A stretch of 64,000 nucleotides of DNA, from contig CM066301.1 in NCBI GenBank assembly GCA_033807695.1, positions 1,860,001 through 1,924,000 of the forward strand, given 5' to 3'. A program made the translations under genes and the position numbers. The first letter of the stretch is position 1; the number at the start of each line of letters is the position of its first letter. The notes beneath the pieces were generated by a model, which saw only the letters and a list, made by a program, of their open reading frames with translations, was not told the DNA's origin and did not search any database. The stretch is from Daedaleopsis sinensis (lineage: Eukaryota; Basidiomycota; Agaricomycetes; Polyporales; Polyporaceae). Positions 13,222-22,927 of the stretch are shown piece after piece.

Positions 13222-15735
13222 ATGTCAAAATCTCAATGTGCGTCCCTCCTCCTCACTGCGGCCACCGACTCACTGCCATCCTAGCATCCAAGAAACGTTC
13301 CGCGTCCGCTGCTCACCTCGACCAGGACCAGGCGGCGCCCTCCAAGAAACGCGAGTCTGCTCTCTTGCACGACCTCCCCCAACTCTTCTGACTACTCAGA
13401 ACTGTACAGAGTACTCCATCTTTGACAAACCGGGCTCTTCCTCGCAGTCCACCACTTCGACCTTCCGCTGGATCTCCCCCTCCCTCGGTCCCAACCGCTC
13501 TTGCCTCCATGGCGTCAACGCCGATCCCCGCAGTCTTCCCAAAGTCGCCGCTTTCGACCTCGACGGCTGCCTCATCGTCGGCACTTTTCCCAAGAAGGGT
13601 GCCCCTCCAAAGTTCGAGTGGTGGCGCAAGTCTATCCCCAGCAAGTTAAAGGAAGTCCATGAACAAGGGTGCGCTTCTTCGCGTCCCTTCTCACCGGGGG
13701 CATCAAGCGATGTGACGAGTCGTTACATGTGGGGGTCAGAGTGGACGAATCTGGGTGATTTTGGCTCGGAATCTGCAGATGCGTCGTCCCCAAATTCGCC
13801 TTTGGATTTGTTCGGACATCGCGCGCTTAGCAAGATTCTGAGCAACATCTCGCTTTTGCAGAAGGTCCTCGGGAGGAGCTTTTGCGGCGCAACATCGCGG
13901 ATTTTGGATTTTGGAACGTCGAGACGGTTGTGCGATGTGGATCTCAAGCGTTTTTGTCATACGACAGCGTCGCAAAAATTCGGGTCGGCCAAAGCAGCGC
14001 TCGATTCTCGACCTCGATGTTGGGTATCGATACCCAACATTCTCCTCAGATTCTCGTCCAAAATCGCCTCAAATTCGCCCACTCTGACCCCCACTATTGT
14101 AGATACATCGCGAGCAAAATCCAAATACGTCTTCGCTTTGTCAAGGCGTCACATTTTGGATACACGCTGTCTACACGCAACATTCAAATGTATCCAGGAT
14201 GTGACGCAAAAACGTGCAGTATTTTGAGTGTTTCCAGTATATTTCTTGTACGAAACACCGCGGTCTCATTTGGATTATGCTCACGATGTAACTGAAATGT
14301 TGACGAGAGTTACATCGGCCAATGCCCCCGGTGTCTGCTCCCGTTCCTCATATCCCGCCCTCTTCGCAGGTACTCTATCGTCATCATCACAAATCAAGCT
14401 CTCCGAACCACCGCTCTCATCAACGACTGGAAGCAGAAGATACCCCTCATCGCCGCTGCCGTAAATCTCCCTGTCTCTCAACCCGCATATATCCTGCTCA
14501 TCCCTTCCCTTCTTTAGCTCCCCGACGTCCCCTTCCACATATTTGCTGCTACCGCCAAAGATGGTTACCGCAAGCCGATTCCTGGCATGTGGTACGAACT
14601 GGAGCGTATATTCGCTCAAGACAATGTCCAAATAGGTCTGTTTGCTGTATCACACGTTCCCGGGCTCGTCACTCAAGTCGTCTCCTCCCACTAGACATTT
14701 CACAGTCGTTCTTTGTGGGCGACGCTGCAGGTCGTCCCAACGACCACTCTTCTACGGACAGGAAACTAGCCTTGAACATTGGTATTCCTTTCTACACTCC
14801 CGAGGTGTTTCCCTCTCACATCATCTTCCACGCCTTCAATCGCTCAATTAGTCTACAGGAATACTTCCTCGGTCTCCCCGCCGCCAAATACAATCTCCCC
14901 GGGTTCAACGTTTCCAGCCTCCCAGCAGACGGTGCGTCCCTCGCGCGCCCTCTGCCCGTCGCCCTCTCAAACCTCAAACCCCCATAGAGCCAAGACTCGT
15001 CCCCGCGGACCCGCCGATCCTCCCCGCGTCCTCCGCGCCCGAGCTCGTGCTCTTCGTCGGGTACCCCTCGCTCGGCAAGACCTCCTTCTTCCGCACGCAC
15101 TTCGCGCCCGCCGGGTACACACACATCAACCAGGACGCGCTCAAGACGCGCGACAAGTGCGTCAAGGCCGCGGCGGAAGCGCTGAAGGCCGGGCAGAGCG
15201 TCGTCGTCGGTGCGCCCACCGCCCCCGTCGCACGCTAGACGTGTGGTCGCGCTGACCTGACACTTAGACAACACGAACCGCGACGTGCAGACGCGCAGAC
15301 ACTACCTCGCCCTCGCGAAGAAGGCGGGCGTGCCCGCAAGGTCGGGCACCTCTCGCGCTCTCGCGTTCTCGCCCCACCGCGTGCTCACCCCGACGCTCCT
15401 TACCAGGTGTTTCCACTTCGCGGGCTCGCTCGAGCTCGCGTGGCACAACAACCTGTACCGCGCGTTCAACATGCCGCCCGCGCTCGCCGCATCGGAGGTG
15501 CGTCCGTCCTGTCCCCCACTCGGCTCTCGCGCGATGCTGGTCCTCATACGCGGGACATGTACAGCCGAACCGGTCGCTCCTGCCGATGCTCGCGTTCAAC
15601 AGCTTCCGCGCGGACTTTGAGGAGCCGACGGTCGACGAGGGATTTGCCGAGGTGCGCAGGGTGAACTGGGTGTTTGAGGGCGACGAGGAGGCGAGGAGGC
15701 GATGGAGTATGTGGCTGCAGATCGACGGGAAATGA
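13222..15735 (+). CDS. Bifunctional polynucleotide 3'-phosphatase/5'-kinase
   Basis: Eleven exons give 429 residues in frame. The protein repairs DNA ends by removing 3'-phosphate and adding 5'-phosphate. After a basic N-terminus (SKKRSAS) comes the HAD phosphatase domain: AAFDLDGCLI with the DxDG nucleophile, FEWWRKSIPSKLKEVH, YSIVIITNQ and SFFVGDAAGR. The kinase domain starts at FVGYPSLGKTSF, a P-loop read as GYPSLGKTS where the family usually has GxPGxGKS/T, then VVVDNTNRD and CFHFAGSLELAWHNNLYR. The start ATG at 13222 precedes a 16-nt exon. The exon 2 donor must be GC (gcgagt at 13351). The third intron (13669-14369) is 701 bp, against 50-70 bp elsewhere, and contains an inverted-repeat element. 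Part of the 5' end is copied in inverted form at 3208-3292. Confidence 0.88.
13729..14094. mobile_element. 366-bp inverted-repeat element inside a PNKP intron
   Basis: The left end GTGGGGGTCAGAGTGGACGA (13729) and the reverse complement of the right end (14047-14094, GTGGGGGTCAGAGTGGGCGA) pair over about 47 bp, both running on to gattttgg and gaatctg. It contains no coding frame of note. No clear short target duplication flanks the ends; imperfect copies of TGACGAGTCGTTACAT lie outside at 13713 and 14301, which could mark a larger insertion. The host intron is otherwise ordinary (gtgcgc donor, cgcag acceptor). It is probably a non-autonomous DNA transposon remnant. Confidence 0.7.
14017..14040. 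repeat. Perfect 24-bp palindrome
   Basis: The half-site ATGTTGGGTATC is followed directly by its reverse complement with no loop. It lies near the right end of the inverted-repeat element in the PNKP intron. Confidence 0.9.
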
Positions 15736-15995
15736 TTCGCCTTTGGATACACCAGGGACACACACCGTATCGCCATCTCTCGGATGCTCTCCAGCGTAAG
15801 TTATCTGTATCGTACTGCCGATTCTGGGATGTGTACAATGCATGTGTTCGTGCACCGCCTCTCTCGTATATGCTACATCTTAGTCCAGTTTGCCGGACCC
15901 GTGGCTCAAAACATTGCATCCAGCGTTCACTCGTCCTCGCCGACCTTCTTCAGCCCGCTGACGTCTCTTGTGCCCCTGCATGAAAGTGATAGCCA

Positions 15996-16849
15996 TCAGC
16001 ACACGCCGTCTTCTGAGCGTGGATGTGCATACATAACCGGCATCCCCAGAATGTCGATCGCGTCAATCCGCGTCTCCTCGCCGCCCTCCTGGTTCGACGT
16101 AACGAAGATCTACGCCGCCGTCAGCACGCGCTCTACCCCTCGCATCGCGCACCCGCACCCGTACTAGTACTCACATGCAGGCTGTTCACGCTCTGGAAGC
16201 GCACGAAGCGCAGCGCGACGCGGCGGCCCTCCTCGACGTCCTCGCGGGTGAGCGCGAGCTCCTGCTCGCCGGCGTCGTCCTGCACGTCCGAGAAGCTCAG
16301 CGCCTGCTTGTTCTTGTACAGGCGTAGCTCGTGCGGGCCGAGCGCCGCGTCGCGCGTGTGCAGCACGATCGCGCTCACTTTCACCGTCTGGTTGAACTGC
16401 GGGGCCAGAGTCGGGGGTGGATTGCGGTTCGTGGGGCGTGTTCGTGTACGTGTTCGTAGGGGCATGCGCGTGTGGCGAGGCGTGGACGTGCATATATATA
16501 GGAATGGGATGGCCACAGATGCAAACCGCGCTTCAGCACGCATACGGGGACACACGGGAGGGGCGGGTGCGAGGGGACGTACGTGGATGTTGAGGAGGAG
16601 CTCCGCGTCGGCTTCGCTCTGCACGTACGCGTTACTGTCCGCGTTCCGCTTCCTGCCCTGGATGATGGACTTGAGTGTGTGCTCTGGCGACTCGTTCAGG
16701 CAGGTGACGAGAGGCGGGTCGAGGTGCTCGAGGAGCGAGATCTGCGGGGAAACGCGTCGTGGGTGTGGGGTGGCGTCGGTCAGTAAAGTTACTTTACTAG
16801 CCACAGGCTGAGGAGAAGAATAAGCACGGCTCACCTCTGTGTTTGACAT
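15996..16849 (-). CDS. PITH-domain protein
   Basis: The start at 16849 begins a 15-nt first exon (MSNTE), joined to ISLLEHLDPPLVTCLNESPE. The rest is one PITH domain, the module found at the C-terminus of TXNL1 (proteasome-interacting thioredoxin) and alone in small eukaryotic proteins. Visible landmarks are HTLKSIIQGR, DAELLLNIHFNQTVKVSAIV, PHELRLYKNK, LRFVRFQSVNSLHIFVTSNQ and ETRIDAIDILGMPV. There is no thioredoxin domain, so a link to the proteasome is only suggested by the family. It ends at a TGA (15996-15998) after a short tail. The intron before FNQTV (about 16405-16580) is longer than the others. It converges with PNKP across about 260 bp. Confidence 0.85.
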
Positions 16850-17211
16850 GTTCTTCCGGGCAGCTTTGCGGTTGGATGTTGGTGGGTTTCGAGCAAGAGT
16901 TGGCGCTTTCGATGCGGCACTGAAGTGCATAAATGCTCATATATGCGGCTCCCGGGCCGGCACCGTTACAGCCATCGATTCATCGACGAACGCACACACC
17001 ATATGTAAAGTACAATTCGAGTTTCAGTCGGTGCGATGGTAGCTAGGCCTCTCGTCCTGCGTTCCTTATAAGAGAGCCGGCTCTAGCCTCTAAGTACTTC
17101 CCGCTAATATATCTCCTCTTTCCGATCGTGAGCTGGATAGGAAGGGTGATGCAGGATATAATTGTACTAGATACCACTCGCACAACGTCTTGTGTCAAGT
17201 CATTTATGATA
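16850..17211. other. Spacer upstream of the PITH gene
   Basis: It carries the PITH promoter; catatatg at 16939-16946 is a TATA-like site about 90 bp before the ATG. It also holds the 3' flank of the AIM9-like gene. No gene is seen. Confidence 0.45.
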
Positions 17212-19102
17212 CTACACGTAGTCCTCCTCGTCCATGTCATCGAAAGGCCAGTTCGCCGTGACACGGGCCCGTTCCTCCTCGTTGTCGATCGACGCCCATA
17301 CAAGCTGCTTTATCTGCTCGCTATTTGCCATGGCCTGCTCGTAGTTCTCGACGGGCACCCAGCATTCCGACCCGACACCGATCTTATCCCGCAACACCTC
17401 TAGATAATCGTCGATCTCTCTCTGCGCTGCATTCAGCTTCATCGTTCCGCGTACATCATCAGGGTCAAAGACGACAGGACACGGCAGGCCTTCCCCCGCG
17501 AGCGCCTCCCAGTTCTCGGTCGCTTGTATGAGCGCAACCTTCAGCTCGAAAGTTTCGCCCTCCCACGGGTCACGGGCGTAGCGAAAAAGGCGTCGGCGGA
17601 GCATGCCCATGGGGTCCGTCAACGCTACGTAATGAAGTATGTTGTACTTCCTGGTGTTTTCGACGTAGTGGTGATGGAGGAGGCGGCGACGGTAAAGTTC
17701 CATCTCTCTTCCTTGCTGGGTCTTATCCATGTCGTCCAAGTTCTCCGGCAGCGAAGGCGGCGTCGAGGGTTGCCAGCCAGCATCATCATAGTTCTGCAGC
17801 CATTTGGGTATACCGGCGTTGAGAGACAGGGGTAGGATGGAAGTGTGTTGCCAGTCAATTAGGCAGACGATGTTGTAAGAGTTGGAGTCGGGGGACCAGG
17901 ACACGATGATATTGCTCGGCTGGAGGTCGGGATGGCGGATGCAGAAATGGTCAATAGGCTGGTTTCTGGCGATGAGTGAGGGTGCGATGCGAAGATAACG
18001 GTCCAGATTTTCGATGTGGTCTGACGGCTGCTGCTCCTGGTACTGATAAGCTTCCCTCCTTACGCGCTGGAACGGCAACAGCGGTCGACCGAACCGCTGT
18101 AAGTAAGCTCGTTCCTTTTCGGCTCCTCTTATGAGGGTTGCTTCGACATTTGCGTCTAGTGATTAGTTAGTCTCAGGTAGAAGTGAAAAACAGGAAGCGG
18201 CCTACACGGTCCTCGATCTACGTCGAGCTGCGACCTCCGGCCATACCATAGAGGCACGCTTGTCTCTGGACCAACGCAAAAACGCTTGTCCTTCAGCGCG
18301 ATACCCGGCCCGGATGCGCTCCCCGCCACATTCGCCAGGTCTTCGGCAAAGTACAGGCTTCCACCAGCAGGGAAAGCCGTGGAAATCATCTTCGACTCCA
18401 GTTCAGCAAGCTGGCGCAAGATAGAAATGATGTCCCCTTCTCCTAGGTCGGACAACACGTCGGTTAAGCTAATGCCTTCGATATATTGCATGAAGATATA
18501 CTCAGTCCCCGCCGCGTTGTCCGGCGTAGGCGAGTATCGGTATACCTCCGGTGTAGGTAGTCCAGCAGCACGGAGATAGGCCAGTGTAGCTGCTTCACTA
18601 GCGACAGCGAAGTACTTGGGAACCGTAACCGGGTACGGGATGCGCGCCACCATCCGGAAGCCGTCGCGCATGGTAATGAGGAAGACGCGGTTGAATCCAC
18701 CCTCGCCTAGTTTTCTCAAGCTCTCGATGTCGTCAGGACTCCGCTTGACAGACTCCGCTGCGAGCCGACATAGCCCATCGACGTTGAAGTCACGTCTGCG
18801 CTCTGCGTGGCGAAGCTTGTCGTTAACGCTGACTCGACAGATGAGATCGTGACATATCCCTGGAACAACATGCATGAGACTTACATCCACCGCCCTGACG
18901 TATATTCAAAAAGGTCGCTGTTGCTGCGAGGTGCTGCCATGGCGGAAAACGCGCGACGTGGCAGACGAAGGGTCGGGGTGGCGATGCGGCTCGGAGATAA
19001 GAAGTAAAGTGAACGCGGTGAGGAGCGAGGACGGCGCAGAGGCTGCAAGATTGAGACTGAGGGTAAGTCGAAAAGTAGCCTCGCTCTCCAAAGACGGGAC
19101 AT
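17212..19102 (-). CDS. AIM9-like mitochondrial phosphotransferase-fold protein
   Basis: This is a fungal family related to aminoglycoside phosphotransferases (APH/kinase fold). The N-terminus is arginine-rich and lacks acids (MSRLWRARLLFDLPSVS..LPRRAFSA), as for a mitochondrial leader, and is followed by DLFEYTSGRW, joined to IVNDKLRHAERRRDFNVDGL. Kinase landmarks are LGEGGFNRVFLITMRDG (nucleotide loop), MVARIPYP, FMQYIEGISL (hinge), HFCIRHPDLQPSNIIV (catalytic loop, HPDLQPSN) and CLIDWQHTSILP (DFG-like metal Asp). A C-terminal helical region ends in DDMDEEDYV. The substrate is unknown; yeast AIM9 mutants have altered mitochondrial inheritance. Introns are at about 18867, 18200 and 18110. It is divergent from ERG7, separated by about 775 bp. 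Confidence 0.82.
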
Positions 19103-19876
19103 GCCTATGGTTGTGGACAGGCGGAAAGAGGGACGTGGACTTACACGATCGGCGGCGCTGCTCTCACTGCAGGCTCCTTGAACTCAGGCTTCCACCACCA
19201 CCCTTTGGAAGCATCGAGCATGGCCAGACAACACTCTTGACCTCCCACGACTTCTCTATCGGCCACTGGCACAAAGGTTTCCTAGTCGTTGATGTCAAGG
19301 CGCCCTCTATCTCTGTCACTCGTTTCCTCGAACCCTTATAATCTGCAGTACCTTCTACCTGCTACCCAGACAAAGGAGGCTCGGCTGAGTAGTGCGGACG
19401 ATGAAGCTGAGGTAATAAATGAGGCTATAGAACTAGTAGTAATGTCCACGCGATGAATCAGAATAGTGACACCGATATCTATACTGCCCTATTGAGGCGA
19501 GAATAAGTGGAAGTTATGTTGAGCACGACTTGATCAGTGCTACTCGAGAGTCGAATCCTATAGCTTTCCTCCAGACGCCACTACTGTACTCACTGCTCCA
19601 TGTCGTGCCTCCAACGCGCACACTCTCCGAGACTTGCTTCGTGTAACACGCGCTGTTCAGCGATTCAGACTGGGTGACGCGATGCATGTGTAGTCCAAAT
19701 AAATCCGGAGGTCGAGTGGTCCCACTCTAGAGCTGCCGGCACAACCCCGCTGAGGCGTCGTTCGACCTCTCGTCATTCTACCCTCCCTTGCTGCTCGCCC
19801 ATTCCTTGTGATTCTCGCCGCGCGTTGGCTTAAGCTCGCGACCAACAACCCCAGATCTCAAGGCACCGTGCTCGCT
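19103..19876. other. Divergent promoter region between AIM9-like and ERG7
   Basis: No complete gene is recognised. On the minus strand near 19155-19235 a short frame reads MLDASKGWWWKPEFKEPAVR and ends at a GT; it could be a stray 5' exon or chance. The remainder would hold promoter sequence for both flanking genes. Confidence 0.4.
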
Positions 19877-22574
19877 ATGTCTGCATACGCGCCCCTCGAC
19901 GTCCCCACGTCTGGAAAGCTCCCCTTCACGGACTACGCCCGCTGGCGGTTGCGCGTGTCCGACGAGGGCGACCACACCTGGCACTACCTCCGTACGGACG
20001 AAGAGTGCGCGGCGTGGCCCCAGTCCGACTGTGACAAGTACTGGCTCGGCGCGCCCCTCGACCTCCCAGAGCTTCCCAGACCGGAGAACGCGCTCGAGGC
20101 CGCGCGGAACGGCTACAGGTTCTTCAAGCACCTCCAGACAGACGGCGGGCACTGGCCCGGAGAATATGGAGGCCCCATGTTCCTCATCCCGGGCCTGGTC
20201 ATCGGCTCGTACGTCACAGGGATGCCCTTCAAGCTCGAGGAGAGGCTCGAGATGATTCGGTACCTCTTCAACCACACGAACAAGGACGGAGGATGGGGAA
20301 TGTAAGTGACAGTTGCCCTTCAATCCAAGGCCGTCGTTGTATGCATGCACTACAATCCCGCATGTTGACACGAAGTACGTCCCAGTCACATCGAAGGGCC
20401 CAGCACCGTCTTCGGCACTGCACTCAACTACTGTGCCATGCGCATCCTCGGCGTGAAGCCCGACCACCCTGTCGCGGTCAGAGCGCGTGCGTGTCTGCAC
20501 AAGTTCGGCGGTGCGCTCGGCATACCCTCCTGGGGCAAGTTCTGGCTCTCCATCCTCAACGTGTACGATTGGGAGGGCAACCACCCTGTCCCGGCAGAGC
20601 TCTGGTCAGTCCGTGGTGGTCAGTAAGGCACCGTGAAGTGTCGGCTAAAGAGATCCCGTGCAGGCTGCTCCCGGATTGGATTCCCTTCCACCCGCACAAG
20701 TGGTGGATCCACACGCGCATGGTCTACATCCCCATGGGCTACCTCTACGGCGTGCGCTTCAAAATGGAGGAGACCGACCTGGTCCTCGCGCTCCGCGAAG
20801 TGCGTCCGTCCATCGCACTGTGCCCGCTCCTTTCGTGTGCTCACGTCCACGATGCCGCTTGCAGGAGCTCTATACCCAAAACTACTACTCGATCGACTGG
20901 CCCGCCCAGCGGAGCAACGTCCACGCGGTCGACCTCTACACGCCGCACTCGTACATCCTCGAAGGCCTGTACAAGATCCTCGGGACGTACGAGAGCTGCG
21001 CATTCCCGCCCCTCCGGCGCGCGGCCGTTCGCCGCTCCTACGAACTCGTCGTGCTCGAGGACGAGAACACGGACTGCCAGGACCTCGGCCCAGTAAGCAA
21101 GATGATGAACCAGATCGTGCGGATGCACGCCGAGGGGCGCGACAGCGCGGCGTACAAGAAGCACTACGCGCGCCGCCACGACTTCATGTGGATGGCCGCG
21201 GAGGGCATGATGATGTGCGGCACGAACGGCTCGCAGCTGTGGGACCTCGCCTTCACCGCGCAGGCGCTCGTCGAGACGGGGCTCGCGATGGAGGACGAGT
21301 TCAAGGGGAGCGCGGTGAAGATCCTGGAGTGGCTGGATAAGTGTCAGATTAGGGAGAACCCGCGCCATTACCACACGTCGTACAGGCATGCCACAAAGGG
21401 CGCGTGGCCGTTCAGCACGAAGACGCAGGGGTACACAGTCAGTGACTGCACGGGTGAGGGGCTCAAGGCGGTGTTGTACATCCAAGAACATGTCAAGTGG
21501 GTGTTTGGACTCGTAGCTGTTGGGCACCGATTCACCGATCTATACCAGGGGCGCGCCGAAGCTGATCTCAGAGGAGAGGTTATGCGATGCTGTAGACATC
21601 CTTCTGAGTCTCCAGAACCCCGACGGCGGCTTTGCTAGCTACGAGCTGATTCGCGCGCCACTATGGATGGAGTACCTGAACCCTGCAGAGGTATTTGGTA
21701 AATATTAGCTCTGGTGCGATACCCTCGGTCATACACTGACGGTACCTCAATGCAGGCAACATTATGACCGAGTTCAACTACCCGGAATGTACGACGTCGG
21801 TTATCACCGCACTCTCTATCTTCAAGAAACATCACCCGACGTACCGCGTACAGGACATCCAGTAAGTCCGTATCTCGGCGGAAAGACGCACGCTCACGGT
21901 CCCCGCCTTCCTCGCCTGCCAGACGCACCATCACCAACGCTGTGGACTACCTGCACAAGGCCCAGAAGCCCGAGGGCGGCTGGTTCGGCTCGTGGGGGAT
22001 CTGCTTCACGTACGCGACGCAGTTCGCGCTCGAGTCGCTCTCGCTCGTCGGCGAGACGTACGAGACCAGCGCGCACGCGCGCAGGGCGTGCGACTTCCTC
22101 CTCAGCAAGCAGCGCGCGGACGGCGGGTGGGGCGAGAGCTACAAGGTGCCGTGCCCCTTCTGCGCTCTCCCCGTCTGTCGTGTATCGTGCTGACTGGTCT
22201 GGGACAGGCATGCGAGGTCATAGAGTGGGTTGAGCACGAGCAGACGCAGGTCGTGCAGACGTGCTGGGCGGCCATGGCGCTCATGTACGCGAAGTACCCC
22301 AAGCCCGAACCGATCGAGCGCGCCGTCAAGCTCGTCATGTCCCGCCAGCGACCGGTGAGTGGTCATCTGCGTTGCCCGCGATCCACGGTGCCGACATGCT
22401 AATCGCCCACCTTGCCATGTGCGACAGGATGGCTCATGGCCGCAGGAGGCGATCGAGGGCGTGTTCAACAAGAATGTCGCGATCAGCTATCCGAACTTCA
22501 AGTTTGAGTTCACAATCTGGATGCTCGGGCGTGCACATCGGTACCTGGAGGAACTCAAGGCAGGAAATGCATGA
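19877..22574 (+). CDS. ERG7: Lanosterol synthase (oxidosqualene cyclase)
   Basis: It cyclises 2,3-oxidosqualene to lanosterol, the first ring-forming step of ergosterol synthesis, on the ER or lipid droplets. About 730 residues, the usual size. QW repeats are visible ([96 protein letters not shown]). The catalytic motif is [13 protein letters not shown] with the acid Asp and its neighbouring Cys; the common form is DCTAE, so GEG is a mild variant. [20 protein letters not shown] is a further family block. Several introns of 50-70 bp interrupt it. The start [20 protein letters not shown] fits homologues. It is convergent with SKT5. Confidence 0.95.
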
Positions 22575-22927
22575 GCATTGTGGTGCTCGTCGATCCTAGC
22601 TTGGTAATGTGCGCACGCGCCGCAGGATGTACAGCGCTGTTTACTTTTGATTATAAGTGGTTAATTTACTCGTAATGCTTTCATAGACCTCCTCCCAGCC
22701 TCTCCGGAGTCTGCCCATGTGTCTAGACATATGGGCCAACTGTTCTATTCCGGTCGTGTGCTTCTAGCTAGCGTGAACAGCAACGGTGAGGAAACAAACG
22801 TCGAACTTCGGCTGTCAGTCGAACAGTGAAAATGGATCCTGTGAGTACAATGACATCCCTCTACATCCGTCATCCTGCCAGATATACATATACGGATCTC
22901 CAAAGGAGCGCGTCCGCCACACTCGCG
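22575..22927. other. Convergent 3' spacer, ERG7/SKT5
   Basis: It holds the 3' ends of both genes. No gene or strong repeat is seen. Confidence 0.5.

Noticed and set aside
13729..14094. Target-site duplication of the PNKP intron element
   Set aside because: Bases next to the two inverted ends (acat and tatt) do not match.
14322..14987. 221-codon plus-strand frame
   Set aside because: It is out of frame with the PNKP exons and crosses their introns; PNKP motifs lie in the spliced frame.
19525..19570. Possible tRNA T-arm (gtcgaatcc)
   Set aside because: No cloverleaf could be built around it.
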